64,000 bases of DNA, taken from positions 310,001 to 374,000 of the forward strand of contig MU867089.1 of the NCBI GenBank assembly GCA_033725935.1. Reading direction: 5' to 3'. The translations under genes were made by a program, and so were the position numbers. Source of the stretch: Cladorrhinum sp. PSN259 (lineage: Eukaryota; Ascomycota; Sordariomycetes; Sordariales; Podosporaceae). Positions 33,794 through 45,900 of the stretch are shown one piece after another. The notes beneath the pieces were generated by a model that saw only the letters and a program-made list of their open reading frames with translations, was not told the DNA's origin and made no database searches. Numbering within the stretch: the first letter of the stretch is position 1; each line of letters begins with the position of its first letter.

Positions 33794-34195
33794 TGAAATC
33801 TGATCCCCTTCGCAGTTTATATTTTGACGACGATCGTGACATTGGGCATCCACCTGTATCCTGCTTGGATCGCTGCTTTTGCCCTGGGGTTCGGAGCCAC
33901 GAACCTGAGCTGTCGTGGACAGCTGAGATGGGTCCGGACCAGGCCAGCGACGTGCAGATTCCTGGGCACACCGAGGGATTGCTTGAATAGCCAGGCTGAC
34001 CGATTCCAGCCCGAAAGAGCTATTATAAGCGTGCTGCTGCTGCGTCAGAGCCAGGTTTGCAGCTGGGAAAAGAGTCGTGGAACGACTCTTTATGTTGCAC
34101 AGAGGCCGAGTTTTGCTGGAGATTGGGAGTCCGGACCACGTCCTCGTTGAAAGCGATGTTATGTGAGGGACTGACCTGGACTGCTAGACCAGAAA

Positions 34196-34226
<31 letters not shown>
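34196..34226. repeat. (GAT)10 microsatellite
   Basis: Ten uninterrupted GAT units about 400 bp upstream of the bZIP start codon, possibly within its leader. Confidence 0.95.
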
Positions 34227-35651
34227 CCAAGTGAGCTCCTGCAACAAGTACGTGTCCACGGCCAGATCTATGCGTGTGTTGGCTTGCGTTAGATATGCGT
34301 GCAACACGTTCCGTTGAAAGCCACGCAGCAAGCGACTTGAAGAACAGGAATCCGGGGTTCTTAACGAGATACAAGGGAAGAACGAGTGGGTAGTTTGGTT
34401 GGGCAAAAGGAATGGCCCGTAGGATTAGATGCAGCAGGGCGGGCCAGTCATGACCCTTAAAGTAACTCCCAAAGAGTGAGTGGTCACAACAAACCGGGGC
34501 ACGCACTAAGGTGTTTTGCAGCTGTGAATGGACAGCCAAGGCTCCTTTTGCTTTTTTCTTGCCGTATTTACCTCGTAATTTCTCAAGAGAAAGACCTGCG
34601 TCGTCACTGGTGGATATGGGGTGGTCGAGAAGCTCGGACAGGCGAGGTATTGGAGGGATTCCAGGGCCTGTGATTATCGTGAGATCAGATCAAGGCCGCG
34701 ATAATGGCGTACTGAAGTCTAGCATCCCAGTTTGAGTACTCGCCGGGACGGGTTGCTCCGCTGTTGCCCCGAAATTCAAAGCCTGGGGGTGGTGAGGAAA
34801 TTCTTCTGGGCGTTCTCGAGAGATGTGAACGTCAGTGATGGCAGCTACGCTGTTGCCACCAGCCAGCTGTGATACGACTCTCTTTTAAAGAACAGGAACC
34901 TTTTAGCCCATGTCGTTATTCTCCTCCATGGAAGCTGCATCCACTCCCATCCTCTTCTTACCCTGGAAAGTATACTGTACCTTTACCGGAGAGTGAGGTA
35001 CCTACCAGGCAAGGATGAGCGGTTGGGATGATTTGGTTGCTACCGGGATTGCAGCATGAGGCAGGGGGGCCATGCTCTGTGCTAAGACTATGGGGCTCCA
35101 GTGACGGCTTCTCTCTGGGATTGGCTGGCCCAGAAGTTTTCTCAGTTCCTCCCACTGGGCCTCTTTTCCGAGATATGGTTTTTTATCAAGGAGAAAATAA
35201 CGGGACATGAACAACGGCCTTCAGCGGAGTTTAACGAGCAGGCGAGAGTCTGTCTTGCGTGATTGCCGGCTAGAAAAGCCCGCGTCTCCAAATCTGAGCC
35301 CCTACCTCCAACCTAGCAAACCCGATGGACTGGCCCGACTGCCTGGGTGGACGCCCTGCTGCCCTGCACCTCCACACGACCAAGTCAAGAAAGCTAGGTC
35401 GAAAGAGGGTGTTGAGCCAGCAGTGCTGTTTCCTGACTTGGCAGTCTTGGCAATAGAGTTGACCGGTTTGGCGGGTTGATGCCATGGTGCTCAGCAATAT
35501 CGAGATAAAAGGCGACATTTTCTGCTGTGTGTGGTGTTTGGGCCTGTTCTCTATCTAGCCTGCCTACCTAGTAATTTTTTTGAGAACGGACTCCCACAGC
35601 CAAGACGAGAACGAAAACACTTTTTGGGCGTGTTGCGTGGGTGGCAGCAGC

Positions 35652-35711
35652 GCACATATTTACTTGCTAGGAACCTGCCATGCACATATTTACTTGCTAG
35701 GAACCTGCCAT
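35652..35711. repeat. Perfect 30-bp tandem duplication
   Basis: Two identical adjacent 30-bp units, 35652-35681 and 35682-35711, each beginning GCACATATTTACTTGC and ending CCTGCCAT. No mismatch, so the duplication is recent. Confidence 0.95.
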
Positions 35712-38700
35712 GCCCCAAGACGGCAGGAGGAGACGTAGGAGTGGATGTAAGTGGTAACTGGTGAACATTTGAACCAGAGGTTACTGGCCATTCGCAAACA
35801 ACAAGGCCGCCACGATGCCGCCTTTGGGGAGTTGTGGTTGATCTCTCCAAGGCGTGCTGTCTGCATTGGATGATCTCCTCGCGCGGCCCGGGCGCTTATC
35901 CAGGATGAAGACGAGAGGAGCGTTGCGGATCAAGCTTTCTAACCGCAATTGGGCACACAAGATCGACTCTTGCAGATCGCGCACACATCTTGCAGTCCAT
36001 CCGGGTCATGGTCCGTCTACTTGAGGCACGCCATTTGACAAAGCTCTGCCTGGGTGGCTTCGGATGTGTTTGGCCCACCATATCGAGCATTTACAGAGTG
36101 GACCGATAGCGGGGCAGACGATGGATGATAATGGCCAAATCCAGATCATATTGTGATCAAAAGTTGGAAGGGAAGACATGTACGCAGTATGCAATGCAGA
36201 TACATACTGCATATGGTTCAGCTTGTCCCCCCCAATCCCGTATTAGGCGACTGGATTCCGAAGCTGAGGAGAGCGGGCTCTAGGGGCTCTACACTAGGAC
36301 GTGGCAGCTGGGCAGATTCGACTTGGCTGGCGGATCCAAACTGCCCGTCATTCTCGGAGAGGCGCAGCGGCGGGTCTGATCACTGTGAGCGGAAAGTGTG
36401 ATGCCATCCCGAGTGGTGAAATGAGCGTCCCCAGAATAATCCCGAGATGCCCGCTAAAGTAGCAATGTGCGGGAACCATGTGGTGGGGCCGTCCACAGCA
36501 TCTGCTTGCCGTCAGTTGCTTTCTTGCTTTGTTACAGTACACAGGATGACGGATAAAAATAAATGCATGTGTACATACGCAGTACCTCTTCTGTCTCTGT
36601 CGACATGGACGGGGATAGTGTAGAAGTGGAGTGACGGGGCGGACGTGTCACTTCCTAGCGGTGCCGAAGATGCATGACCAGCTCGACAGGTCCATGCACT
36701 GTGTTGGCGGTTTTACACATTTGGGTATTGACGGGATGGAGAATTCCAGAGATGATCCTGATGAAGTGGTGCGGGATCGCCGAAGCGAGCAATCCTAAAA
36801 AAAAAAAAAATAACCTTGCAAATTCTTTCACTTTCCAGAAATGAGCTCGAAAGGTAATTTTCTGGAAGGCATGATCTCGGTTGGAGGGGCATCCTTCTTC
36901 CAATATTCCGACTACACACTGTGCCCGCCGAGCACACCGTAAATTCTACCATCGCTCACCGCGAATTGCATGGAAGCATTCATAGCGCACCGAACCTGTG
37001 GAGTGCAGGGGATCTGATGGCAGGGACGGTGGCGCAAAGAGACTAGCGTACCATTCCGCCAGGACGTTTTGGGATCCCCTGGTCTTCTTTAGAGTCTTGA
37101 AGATGGTGGGCTCTTGCTTTGCGCGGAAGACGGAACCTGCACCAGGGAAGGAGCAACGTCACTCTATCCTGCCCATGCTCTTGCTTATCCTTCTTCCCTC
37201 ACTTGTCACCGCCATCACGCTCTCTAGCCCTGTCACAGTCGAGACGGATCTCTCTCCGAGTGCGGGCCAGGAATAATTGCTTGGGACCTAAATCTGTGGA
37301 TCGATGCCAACTCACCATGGTTTGACTCGTGGCTCGACAAGACCGTCTTCTGTCCCTGCTAGCAAGAAGATCTATCGATGACCGGCGGCGGATACAGCGC
37401 ATGGGTGCGAAAAGCTTCAAAAAGCAGAAAGCTCCCGCGGCGTCATAGCACAAACTATACTATGGTATGGCGTATGTACGGTGATAGTACAGATCGACCG
37501 ACGGGCTGATGACAATTAACTTTTTTATTCTCCGTTACATTCAACGATCTTCGCTGCAAGGAAGGCAATCTTCAGGGCAGCGCTGTTGATCGGAGGTTGG
37601 AGACGGATATGAGGCGGGCGGCACAGCGCCCACCAGTCTCTTGAAGCATGGCGTCGTTCAATCTTGATTCCCATGCCAAGCATGATCCGCTTGGATGGAA
37701 CTTTCCAACGCTTCCAACGCTTCCAAAAGCACACCCCCCCTTCTCCAACCACCCGTTTATGCTGACCACTTCTGATATAGTGAACCCATACTTATAGTTG
37801 GATGATACGCGATGCGGAGAGATCCTAGTCGATGGAACGGTTAACCGTTGTCTCTCTTGCTATTTGTTCAGACCGCTCCCGTAAGCGGCCTGCAAGCCAT
37901 ACGTTTAGCCCTGTTGCTTGCTGCTTCTGGGCATCCAACTCATCCAGATGTCTCGTACAGCTTGCATTGATGCCTGATGAAATTTCTTCCGGAATCCAGC
38001 CCGCGGTTAGGCTCAGGACCGTCTGTGTCCTGCAGATGCAGCCCTTGCAAGCATATGTATGCTGAATCCTATGTGCATATGAGGACCCAGGTACTTGGCA
38101 CCGCCCTGGTTCGTCGAGAACAGAGCACCTTTTACCTCACATCATGGCTAAAAAGTTATCAACATACTGCAAGAAAAGCGAGGCTGTCAGGAGACTGTCT
38201 TGCGACACCAAGATAACCTCAACCATTGCCTCACCCCGCTCCCGTATCCATACCACGAGATGATTACGTGCATACACTACCCGGATGGCTCGCCTGTTTC
38301 TGTGTCGTGCAGAAATGCCCTGTCCATGATACACTAAAATCTCGCAGGGTCAGGGCCTTGTAATAAGTGAGCGGGTACTGGTACCAGCCAAAGGCAAAAA
38401 AAGACTCCATCATGACATTTTTTTTTTTGGTGATCGTCTTGAGTGCCGGCCGGCAACTGCCAACTGATTGGGCTTCGAAGCGGAGGGCCAGTCCAAGACG
38501 GAAACTTGGCCCGGAAATGGTTCCAAAATTGCCCAATTTCTAACCCCCAGGGAAGATGTCACAACAGCTGCCATAGGGTAGGATTCGAAACAACCTGGAG
38601 TTGAAACAAAATTCCATCCATCTCACCCCCACATTGAGCGTGTTCAGGAATGAATAGAGAGATGCAGGAGAAAAAGAAAAGAGGTGAGCTAATAATCTCA

Positions 38701-40897
38701 GAAGCGCCGAGGATGGCTGTGTGCGTCAGCAAAAGATCGGAACAGCAATGAGACATTTTTATGAAGAGCGCCGGGACCTTCGTGTGCTCATCTGTTCTTC
38801 CCGCGGTGATGATTTTGTCTCGGTCCCACACCCACTTCAACACCACCACCACCACCGCAGCCATGGTCATGGTCCGCAACAAATCATCATCATCACAAAA
38901 CACCCCCATTCCATTTTTGTGAGGGACTGAGACACGGAGCAATTTGTTGTACACGCAATAGTCTCTCGTTGGCTCAGCCGCTCCCCATTTTCGCCATTTG
39001 CACCATCACTGTCGTACCTAAAATATCTGGTCCGGAGTGTTGCAAATTCGCCAAGTTCACAACCTTGTGATCGGGGAAATGACGAGCAATTCATCAACCC
39101 GGCTCGTCCCTCGAATATTGCGTCGTTACACGCGCGTGAGAAACGAATTGAACGAGCCACTTTCGGGTGCCATGGCGGTAGCTGAGTAGTAAAATTGAAT
39201 GAGCGTTTTCGCTATTGCAGTTTTCGTGGGGCCGCGTGGGAGGGAGAGCAAGCCGTCGTGGGCAAACTCAAAGTGATGTTGAATATCAGATCATCAAAGG
39301 TGGAAGAAGATGATGCACGGTGCAACGCGGCTGTCGTGGTCAATTGCATGCAGCTTTGCGTGGGGTCTTGCATCCGAACAGTGACATGTAATTGTTAGAC
39401 GGGCGGTAGAGTCTGTATGTATCTACCAACAGGCAAAGTCATCTAGCTGGTTGCGTGGGGTTTCGGAACTTTGCAGTCATCCCCCTCAACCCGAATAGAA
39501 GTGACTGAGACCAGTCATCCATCTCTCCTCTGTCACTATCAAACTGTACCTATCAAGCCCAACAAACACCGCACCTCGCAGCACTTGAATCCTTCATCAG
39601 CGTCTTCGAGCTGAGGTGCATATCTCTTGCAGCCAACGCAAACCTCACACCAACCCCCACCTTGGGCTTCCACACCTTCTCGGTCAGGTGGTGGCCGGCG
39701 CATACAAACCTGGGATCGATAGGATCGGTCATATTCCTTCCTCTTGTTTGCGTGGATCGTTACCTTTTTGGGTCGCAGGACGGCCCAACCTGCATCAGCC
39801 TAAGATCAGGTGAGTTGCACCTTGCAGGTCACTTTTACATTTTTTCACAAGACGCCGGCAATGTGCACAATGCACTCAAGGCGACACGACACGGAGCGAG
39901 TTTCGCAATCTGCTTCAAAAGGGACGACCCGAGACATTGGAGCCGGATCAAGGGAATGGTACACTACACACTGAATAAACCGCTGCGCGTGTGTGTTCCC
40001 ACATTCATCATCATATCATCATCATCCTTGAGAAAGCCACGCGGGGGTTTCCCTGGGGGGTCGAATGATTTCCGCGCAAGAAATCATCTCCAGAAGGTTG
40101 GATCGGCCACCGTTCTCGTTTGATTGACTGATGATGCCTTGTTTTTGACGAGCGTTCATTCGCTTGAGTGTTTCTTTTTTTCTCTCTTCAATCTTACCTC
40201 TGGACATTCCAGCGGCGGACCAAGTTACCTCCGCCGACAAAAAACCAACGAACAAGGTATTATTCCCCGATAGTATGAAACCTGGAAATGGGAAGTTACA
40301 CACAGTACGTATGATTGAAGAGCGGTACGGTAGGCAGGTAACCTGTAATAATTCGCCGATGCAGATGGGAGGGAATGAACCTGAATGGTTGGATGGACGG
40401 GAGTTACGCAAAGTTATGGCGTGCGTCTCAGCACCACCATTCCCTTCCGTAACCCAAGATACCGGTTCTTGGGTAACTGTACCAGTGTTCCCCCGAACCA
40501 CCACCACCAATTATTCTCAGTAAGCAAAAAGTAAACAATCACTTTTCTGACTTCTTTTTTCAACGGCAATAGACAAATAAACACCCGTCGGCTGTAACTT
40601 TTTACATACGCGAGACCGGCACAACCACGGATTTTAGGCCCGTATTCCGGTGCTACATGTTCCGTATGCCACGCTCCGGTCCCTCCGTGGCTCCGCAAAT
40701 GTGTGCCGCATCTAGCGCTTGAGCGAAAAAAAAAAGAGGAAAGAGAAACGTAAATAAGAATGTTGTTGTTGCCACGAGTCCCTCGGAGCCCGAGCTGTCT
40801 ACGTGGTTTTTTCCTTCTTGTGAGGAATTGTATGTTGATGCCCTACTGCTGCTGTTGTTGTCTTTTGTCATCTGCTGTGTTGGTTTCATCATCACCA

Positions 40898-40914
40898 CCC
40901 CCCCCCCCCCCCCC
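40898..40914. repeat. C17 homopolymer tract
   Basis: Seventeen consecutive C, 116 bp upstream of the SMP-30-like start codon. One of several long G/C homopolymers in the window. Confidence 0.95.
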
Positions 40915-41030
40915 TTTGGTACCCGCTTCAGCACGACGACCAAGGCTCCACATCACCGTCGACGGCCGTTGTCTTCTCCGTGCTCCGGCACCTCATCATT
41001 GTCTTTACAATACACTCAGTTCTCGAAAAA

Positions 41031-42570
41031 ATGTCCACCACCAATGAACAAGGACTTCAAATTTGGGAAGTCAAAACCCCATACCTAAACATCCACTGCA
41101 AGTTAGGCGAAGGCCCTCACTACGAACCGTCCACAAACGCTTTGAGATTCGTGGATATAATCTCCAAGCGGCTTCACACCGTCTCCCTGTCAGACCCTGC
41201 CGATTTGAGCACGATCCAATTCGATGAAGCTGTGACGGTCACGGCCGACATCGAGGGTGTTGATCCTTCCGAGAAGATTCTAGTGGGAGCTAAGCAAGGT
41301 ATTGCTTTGTTAGATCGCAAAGAGGGCAAGTATGAGTATCTGAAGAGGTTTGAGGACGGGATCGTCACTCAAAAGGATGGGGAGAGAGTGAAAGTGAAGG
41401 CGGATCTGGGCAGGCTGAGGAGTAATGACGGGGCTGTTGATCCTAATGGACGGTTTTGGGTTGGTACCATGACCGATTTTGGGTTGGGGGACTTTAAGAG
41501 CGAGGGTGAGTTTTTTTTTTCTTTTTTTTTTTTCTTACTGAGTTCGCATGGAGTTTCTGGTTATCGTGATGTTGGGTAAAGTATGTGTGAGGGAGGGCTG
41601 AAAGGGATGGGTGTGTGCATGTGAAGTGCGGGGGTGTGTTGAAAGTCCGAAGAGGGCTTGGGCTTGGTGTTGTGCAATTCTAGCAGCATTCCTTTGAGGC
41701 TGGATGGGGATGATGAAGATGATGATGGCTGCAACCTTCTCGGATAGAGCGAACCCAGTTGTCCATATCCACGTGTCAGGTGTCCGGCGTGCGAAAATTG
41801 GGGTGGGTAAGGGGTGGGGGGATACAGACACAAACACACACACACCATAAACACAGCATGGATGCATGAGACTTATGATGATGATGATGATGACATGTGT
41901 TACATCTGATAACTTTTCTATTCTCGGATCTCGGATGTCAGGATGGGCTAGAGAACACACAGCCAACCAACACCACATTACTTTGGTCTCAATAATTAGT
42001 ACTCATGACTTGCATTATGCTGACGGGAACCAACCCTTTTGTTGTTGTACACTAGGTCACCTCTACTACTTCACTGGCTCCAGCAGCAAAACTGATGATG
42101 CCTCCTCCGCCCCCACCGTTGTCTTGTCCGACCTCAAGATCCCCAACTCGGTCGGGTGGTCCCCTGATAGCAAGACAATGTACTTCACTCACTCCACCGA
42201 GAGGGAAGTCATTGCGTGGGATTATGACGCCGCCAACGGTGGAGCCTTGTCTAATAAGCGGGTGTGGTACAAGCATGATGGGCCCGGTGAGCCTGATGGG
42301 TTCAGGGTTGATACCGAGGGAAACGTCTGGCATGCTGTTTATGGTGAGAGCAGGGTGTTGAAGATCAACAAGGAGGGTAAATTGGTTGGTGAGGTCAGGT
42401 TGCCGACGAAGAATATTACTTGCGTTGAGTTTGTGGGCGAGGAGCTGTTTATTACTACTGCTAATGATGACGAAGGGGAAGGGGAGAGTAAGGAGTTGGG
42501 TGGTGCTTTGTTTAGAGTTCATGTTGGGGCCAGGGGTGTTGGCTTTGGTAGCGGGTTTAAGCTTGAGTAG
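41031..42570 (+). CDS. SMP-30/gluconolactonase/LRE-type hydrolase
   Basis: A six-bladed beta-propeller enzyme of the regucalcin/gluconolactonase family, which hydrolyses sugar lactones using one divalent metal. Exons 41031-41505 and 42056-42570 (donor GTGAGT, branch GCTGAC, acceptor ACTAG) give 329 residues in frame. The metal-site residues can be placed: Glu27 in LGEGPHYEP, Asn132 in RSNDGAVDPNGRFWVGTM, Asn189 in IPNSVGWSPDSKTMYF and Asp239 in GEPDGFRVDTEGNVWHAVYG. No signal peptide is present, so a cytosolic enzyme is likely. The single intron is 550 nt, about ten times the usual size here, starts with two T-rich tracts and contains an ATG trinucleotide run. The exact lactone substrate cannot be read from sequence. 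Confidence 0.92.
41875..41893. repeat. (ATG)6 run inside the long intron
   Basis: Six ATG units plus A, within the 550-nt intron of the SMP-30-like gene. Confidence 0.9.
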
Positions 42571-45500
42571 AGAGTAGAGTAGATGGATTAGAGTAGACGG
42601 TTAGATACTTGGGGTTGGAGTTGCTTTGTCTAGATTATAGACAATAGAATACAGTTGTTTTTGACCCCAAGTGTTGCTTTTAAGGGAAGATAGTTACCCC
42701 TTAATCACTTGAACCGAGATGTTGTTTAGTTGAGAGTTTTTGGAGTGTTTCTTTCCCGCCCTGGTTGTAAAACGAAGTAAGTTAATATCTAGGTCCTCAA
42801 GAATGTGAATAACAACGACCAACCTGATACGTTGGGTGCGACAAACCGAAATCCAGCAACTGGCTACCCAACGTGCTAAGATGTAAACGCACTTCAAGTT
42901 CAGACTTGTTAACAGGTTGTAATTTTGGCCACCAGTTGCCCAACCTGATGTATTTCTGGCAGTAAGAAGTGATGTGGCAGCGAGATGTTGGCAACAAGTG
43001 CAGTTTTCCTTCATTCCCGTCTTTCTTTGCTGTTTCTCTGCCAACAGAAAAAAATAAGGAAGAAAAAAAGAGCATGATGAAGAGGAATGGGGGAGCAAGA
43101 TGCACAATGTGTGTAACTGAAAACTTTATCAAAAGCATTGCATGGGGGCAAGAGATGCTAATCACGAGTGTATGAATGGTGAGAATTATAAACCACAAGA
43201 TACCTATGTGCTACATGGACAGCCTATTGTTGATACCGCCCAAGACACCAAAGTAACGCCCCGTGCTTGCAAACGGGGCATCCAAAAGCGCTTCATATGG
43301 CGAAAAAAAAGATGAGTAGATGAGAGATGAGCACCCTAACATCCAAGACTATCTCATCCTCGAGGTTATGCCGCGAACCAGCTGCCTTTTTGCTATTGGA
43401 TCCCTCCAGATATAAAAAGGTGATACTCACAGAACCTACACACAGGGAACTATCCTAGTTTGCTTATCGGGGCCATTACACACAGAGATACAGTGATGTG
43501 TCATACTGAGATCATGAGAGGTCGGGTGAAGCAGCCCTCATTGAAGCGATGGCTGAGTACCGGTACGTACCATATCATCCTGTCTGCCTTTTCAATGGGC
43601 TCAAGGATCCTGTTTGGCATCACTTAGCCCGGATGGGTCCTAAATGGTCATAGACTACGGCAGTACTTTCAAGAGTGAGCTCAGCCCTTGGGACTCGTTC
43701 TGTCTCCTCAATCCTACGGATACCTAGTACTTGAGGAGCTGCTCCCGTCAGCCTCACCAGAAGGTCAGGAGGAACAAAGGCATGTGTCAGCAGAGTTTTG
43801 ATTCGAAATCATGATCCAGATACCTGCCACTCGAATTCCCAAGAGGGCAGACCAAATTCGAGGCGCTTTGCTTCTTCCCGCTTATTTGAGACCGCCCAGG
43901 ATAGACAGCAAGACGATCACACCATCCGTCCCGTGCTTCTGCAACGTTGGAAGTAAGAGGAGGCAGAAATCATCCACAAGTTTGCTTGCTTTCGTCACAC
44001 AAATGCAGAGACATCACAACTTACGCACATCGGGGCAAAACGCTTCCCGCGGCTAATGCACAGTTGTGTCCACTGAGCATCAAAGATCCTGCAGACGCCT
44101 ACATCTCACTCCTCCCGATGGAAAGCGTCACCACTGGCCAGTCGATCAAGGATGGAGACTAGGGTATTTTTGCCTCATCTTCTGGTCCTGTGGCTCATGA
44201 CTGGCCGATCGATACTCGGACAGGGGGTCCGACGGTGCCCCGGCTGAGTGAGAGAAACAAGGCGGGAGGAGAAGAGTGGATGAACCGAGAGCAAACACTG
44301 TTGATAGGCTCCAGATAGGTAATGGGATCAGAGTGCAGATGCAGACGGCTCGAAGTACAGGATGAAGGGGTTTCTGGATTGGATGGATATTGTCCGGGGA
44401 GGGGAAGAGAAACCTTACCGCTTGAAGAGCGATAATCAGTGTGTTTTGGAAGAGAAGTACCAGTGACAATGGCTTGGTGCCCAGTTACAACATCTCTTCC
44501 CTGGTGAAGATGGTCCCCATTGGAAGCCGACCACCTGGGCAGTTCCGGGCTTCCTGTCCCCCCGGTTCCCAACGAAGGAATACGACTGGCAATAAGCAAT
44601 GACCTGTGCTAGGAGGTGGCGTGACCAAGTTATGTATCATTTTGTGGTGAATGAGGCAATCCAGAGTCACCGCTGGTCCCATGTTGAGGATGAATGACAC
44701 TGAATTGCGAGGCTAGATTGGTCGGAGAGCAGAAGAAGCAACAGGGGGCGTTGTGGGCAAAGCGGTGAATCTTTTCGGGGAACAAAAGCCGTTGTGCCGA
44801 AGATAATCGGCGTCCAGGATCCTTGCTGGGACTGCCATGGAAAGGACCTAGTCAGGAAGTCGTTCATCTCTTGGCCAACCAATGTCAACAAACCAGGTCG
44901 AAGCTGTGGTGAAATTGAGGGCAAGGGGGAGCAAATTCAGAGAAAAATGGCTTGTGATGATGAATGAATGATAGGCAGTGGAAGTCAATTGGCACTTACT
45001 TGGAATTGGATACGTAGTAAGACGATGTTACTGGGGATATGAGGCAAATCTCCCCAGGAATTGTTTGGGGCCTGGTTTCGGGAGGTTTTAGGGAAAGGAC
45101 GGTGCTTCCTTTGAAGAGTGTTAAACCAGTTTCCCTCGAAGTTTCTCCCAAAAATCTGCCAACAGCCTTGAATCCAGGTTTCATGAATAAGGTTTAAAGC
45201 AATTGGGAACCTGGAAAGAGGCAAGTGAGCTAGAGGCCAGAAGTCTACTCTGTGCCACGTGATGGATCTCAACCATCCCGTCGGATTCCATTCCATTCGA
45301 TACCGAACTCATGATGCAGCGACCAGGTCATTTGGTGTCCTTCCTTCTCACACATTTCGTGCCTTGATACCGGATCTGATCTCAATGTGACAGCGAGATT
45401 ACGATATTGGCAATTTTCGCATTGTTGAATTAGCGTTACACTCATCCGGAGAGCAAGTCTGCACCACGGGGCCTTCCCTTGCCCAACATTATTATCGCTG

Positions 45501-45900
45501 TTGCCATTGTTGTCGATTCAGACGCTCATTGTTGACGGGATGAATAATAGCCCACTCCCAAATAAACAGTTGGTTTGGTGCAGTTGCTGCAACGGATGCA
45601 CGCTGCAGATGGGAGGACGGAGTGGTCCTCAAAATTAAGGTTCTGAGCTAAACTGGTTCAGGACTAGCTCCCTCTCTTGATTCCCAAACTCGCCAAACTT
45701 GCATAACCTCATCGCAACTCCTGCGATTAACCGACTTGCCTCTCCCCTCCAACAACCATCATCAACGTTGCACCACAAGATCCCTTCGCACTCGTTTTAC
45801 TGTGTGTATGGCGGCATCTTAGTTGCTGATGATTGTCTTCTTGGCTTGGATTACATTTCAATCTCATCGCTGCGACTTTGGCTTCAATAGCATCGCGATC
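42571..45900. other. Intergenic region of 3.3 kb
   Basis: No gene recognised. The short frames at 42694-45300 lack domains and splice partners. The final 250 bases are pyrimidine-rich and likely form the leader of the next gene. Confidence 0.55.

Larger units (their letters stand above)
33794..41030. other. 7.2 kb gene-poor interval
   Basis: No supported gene. Both flanking genes, bZIP (minus) and SMP-30-like (plus), read away from it. It contains (GAT)10 at 34196-34226, a perfect 30-bp tandem repeat at 35652-35711 and a C17 tract at 40898-40914. Frames such as 39662-40123, 40022-40510 and 40164-40523 overlap one another on both strands and show no domain. Possible contents are long 5' leaders with uORFs, non-coding transcripts, or decayed genes. 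Confidence 0.55.

Noticed and set aside
39662..40123. 153-codon plus frame
   Set aside because: Protein has no domain or repeating conserved pattern and the frame runs through ATC repeats; probably chance.
40022..40523. 162-codon minus frame and 119-codon plus frame overlapping each other
   Set aside because: Mutually antisense, no domain, no splice partner; both cannot be supported.
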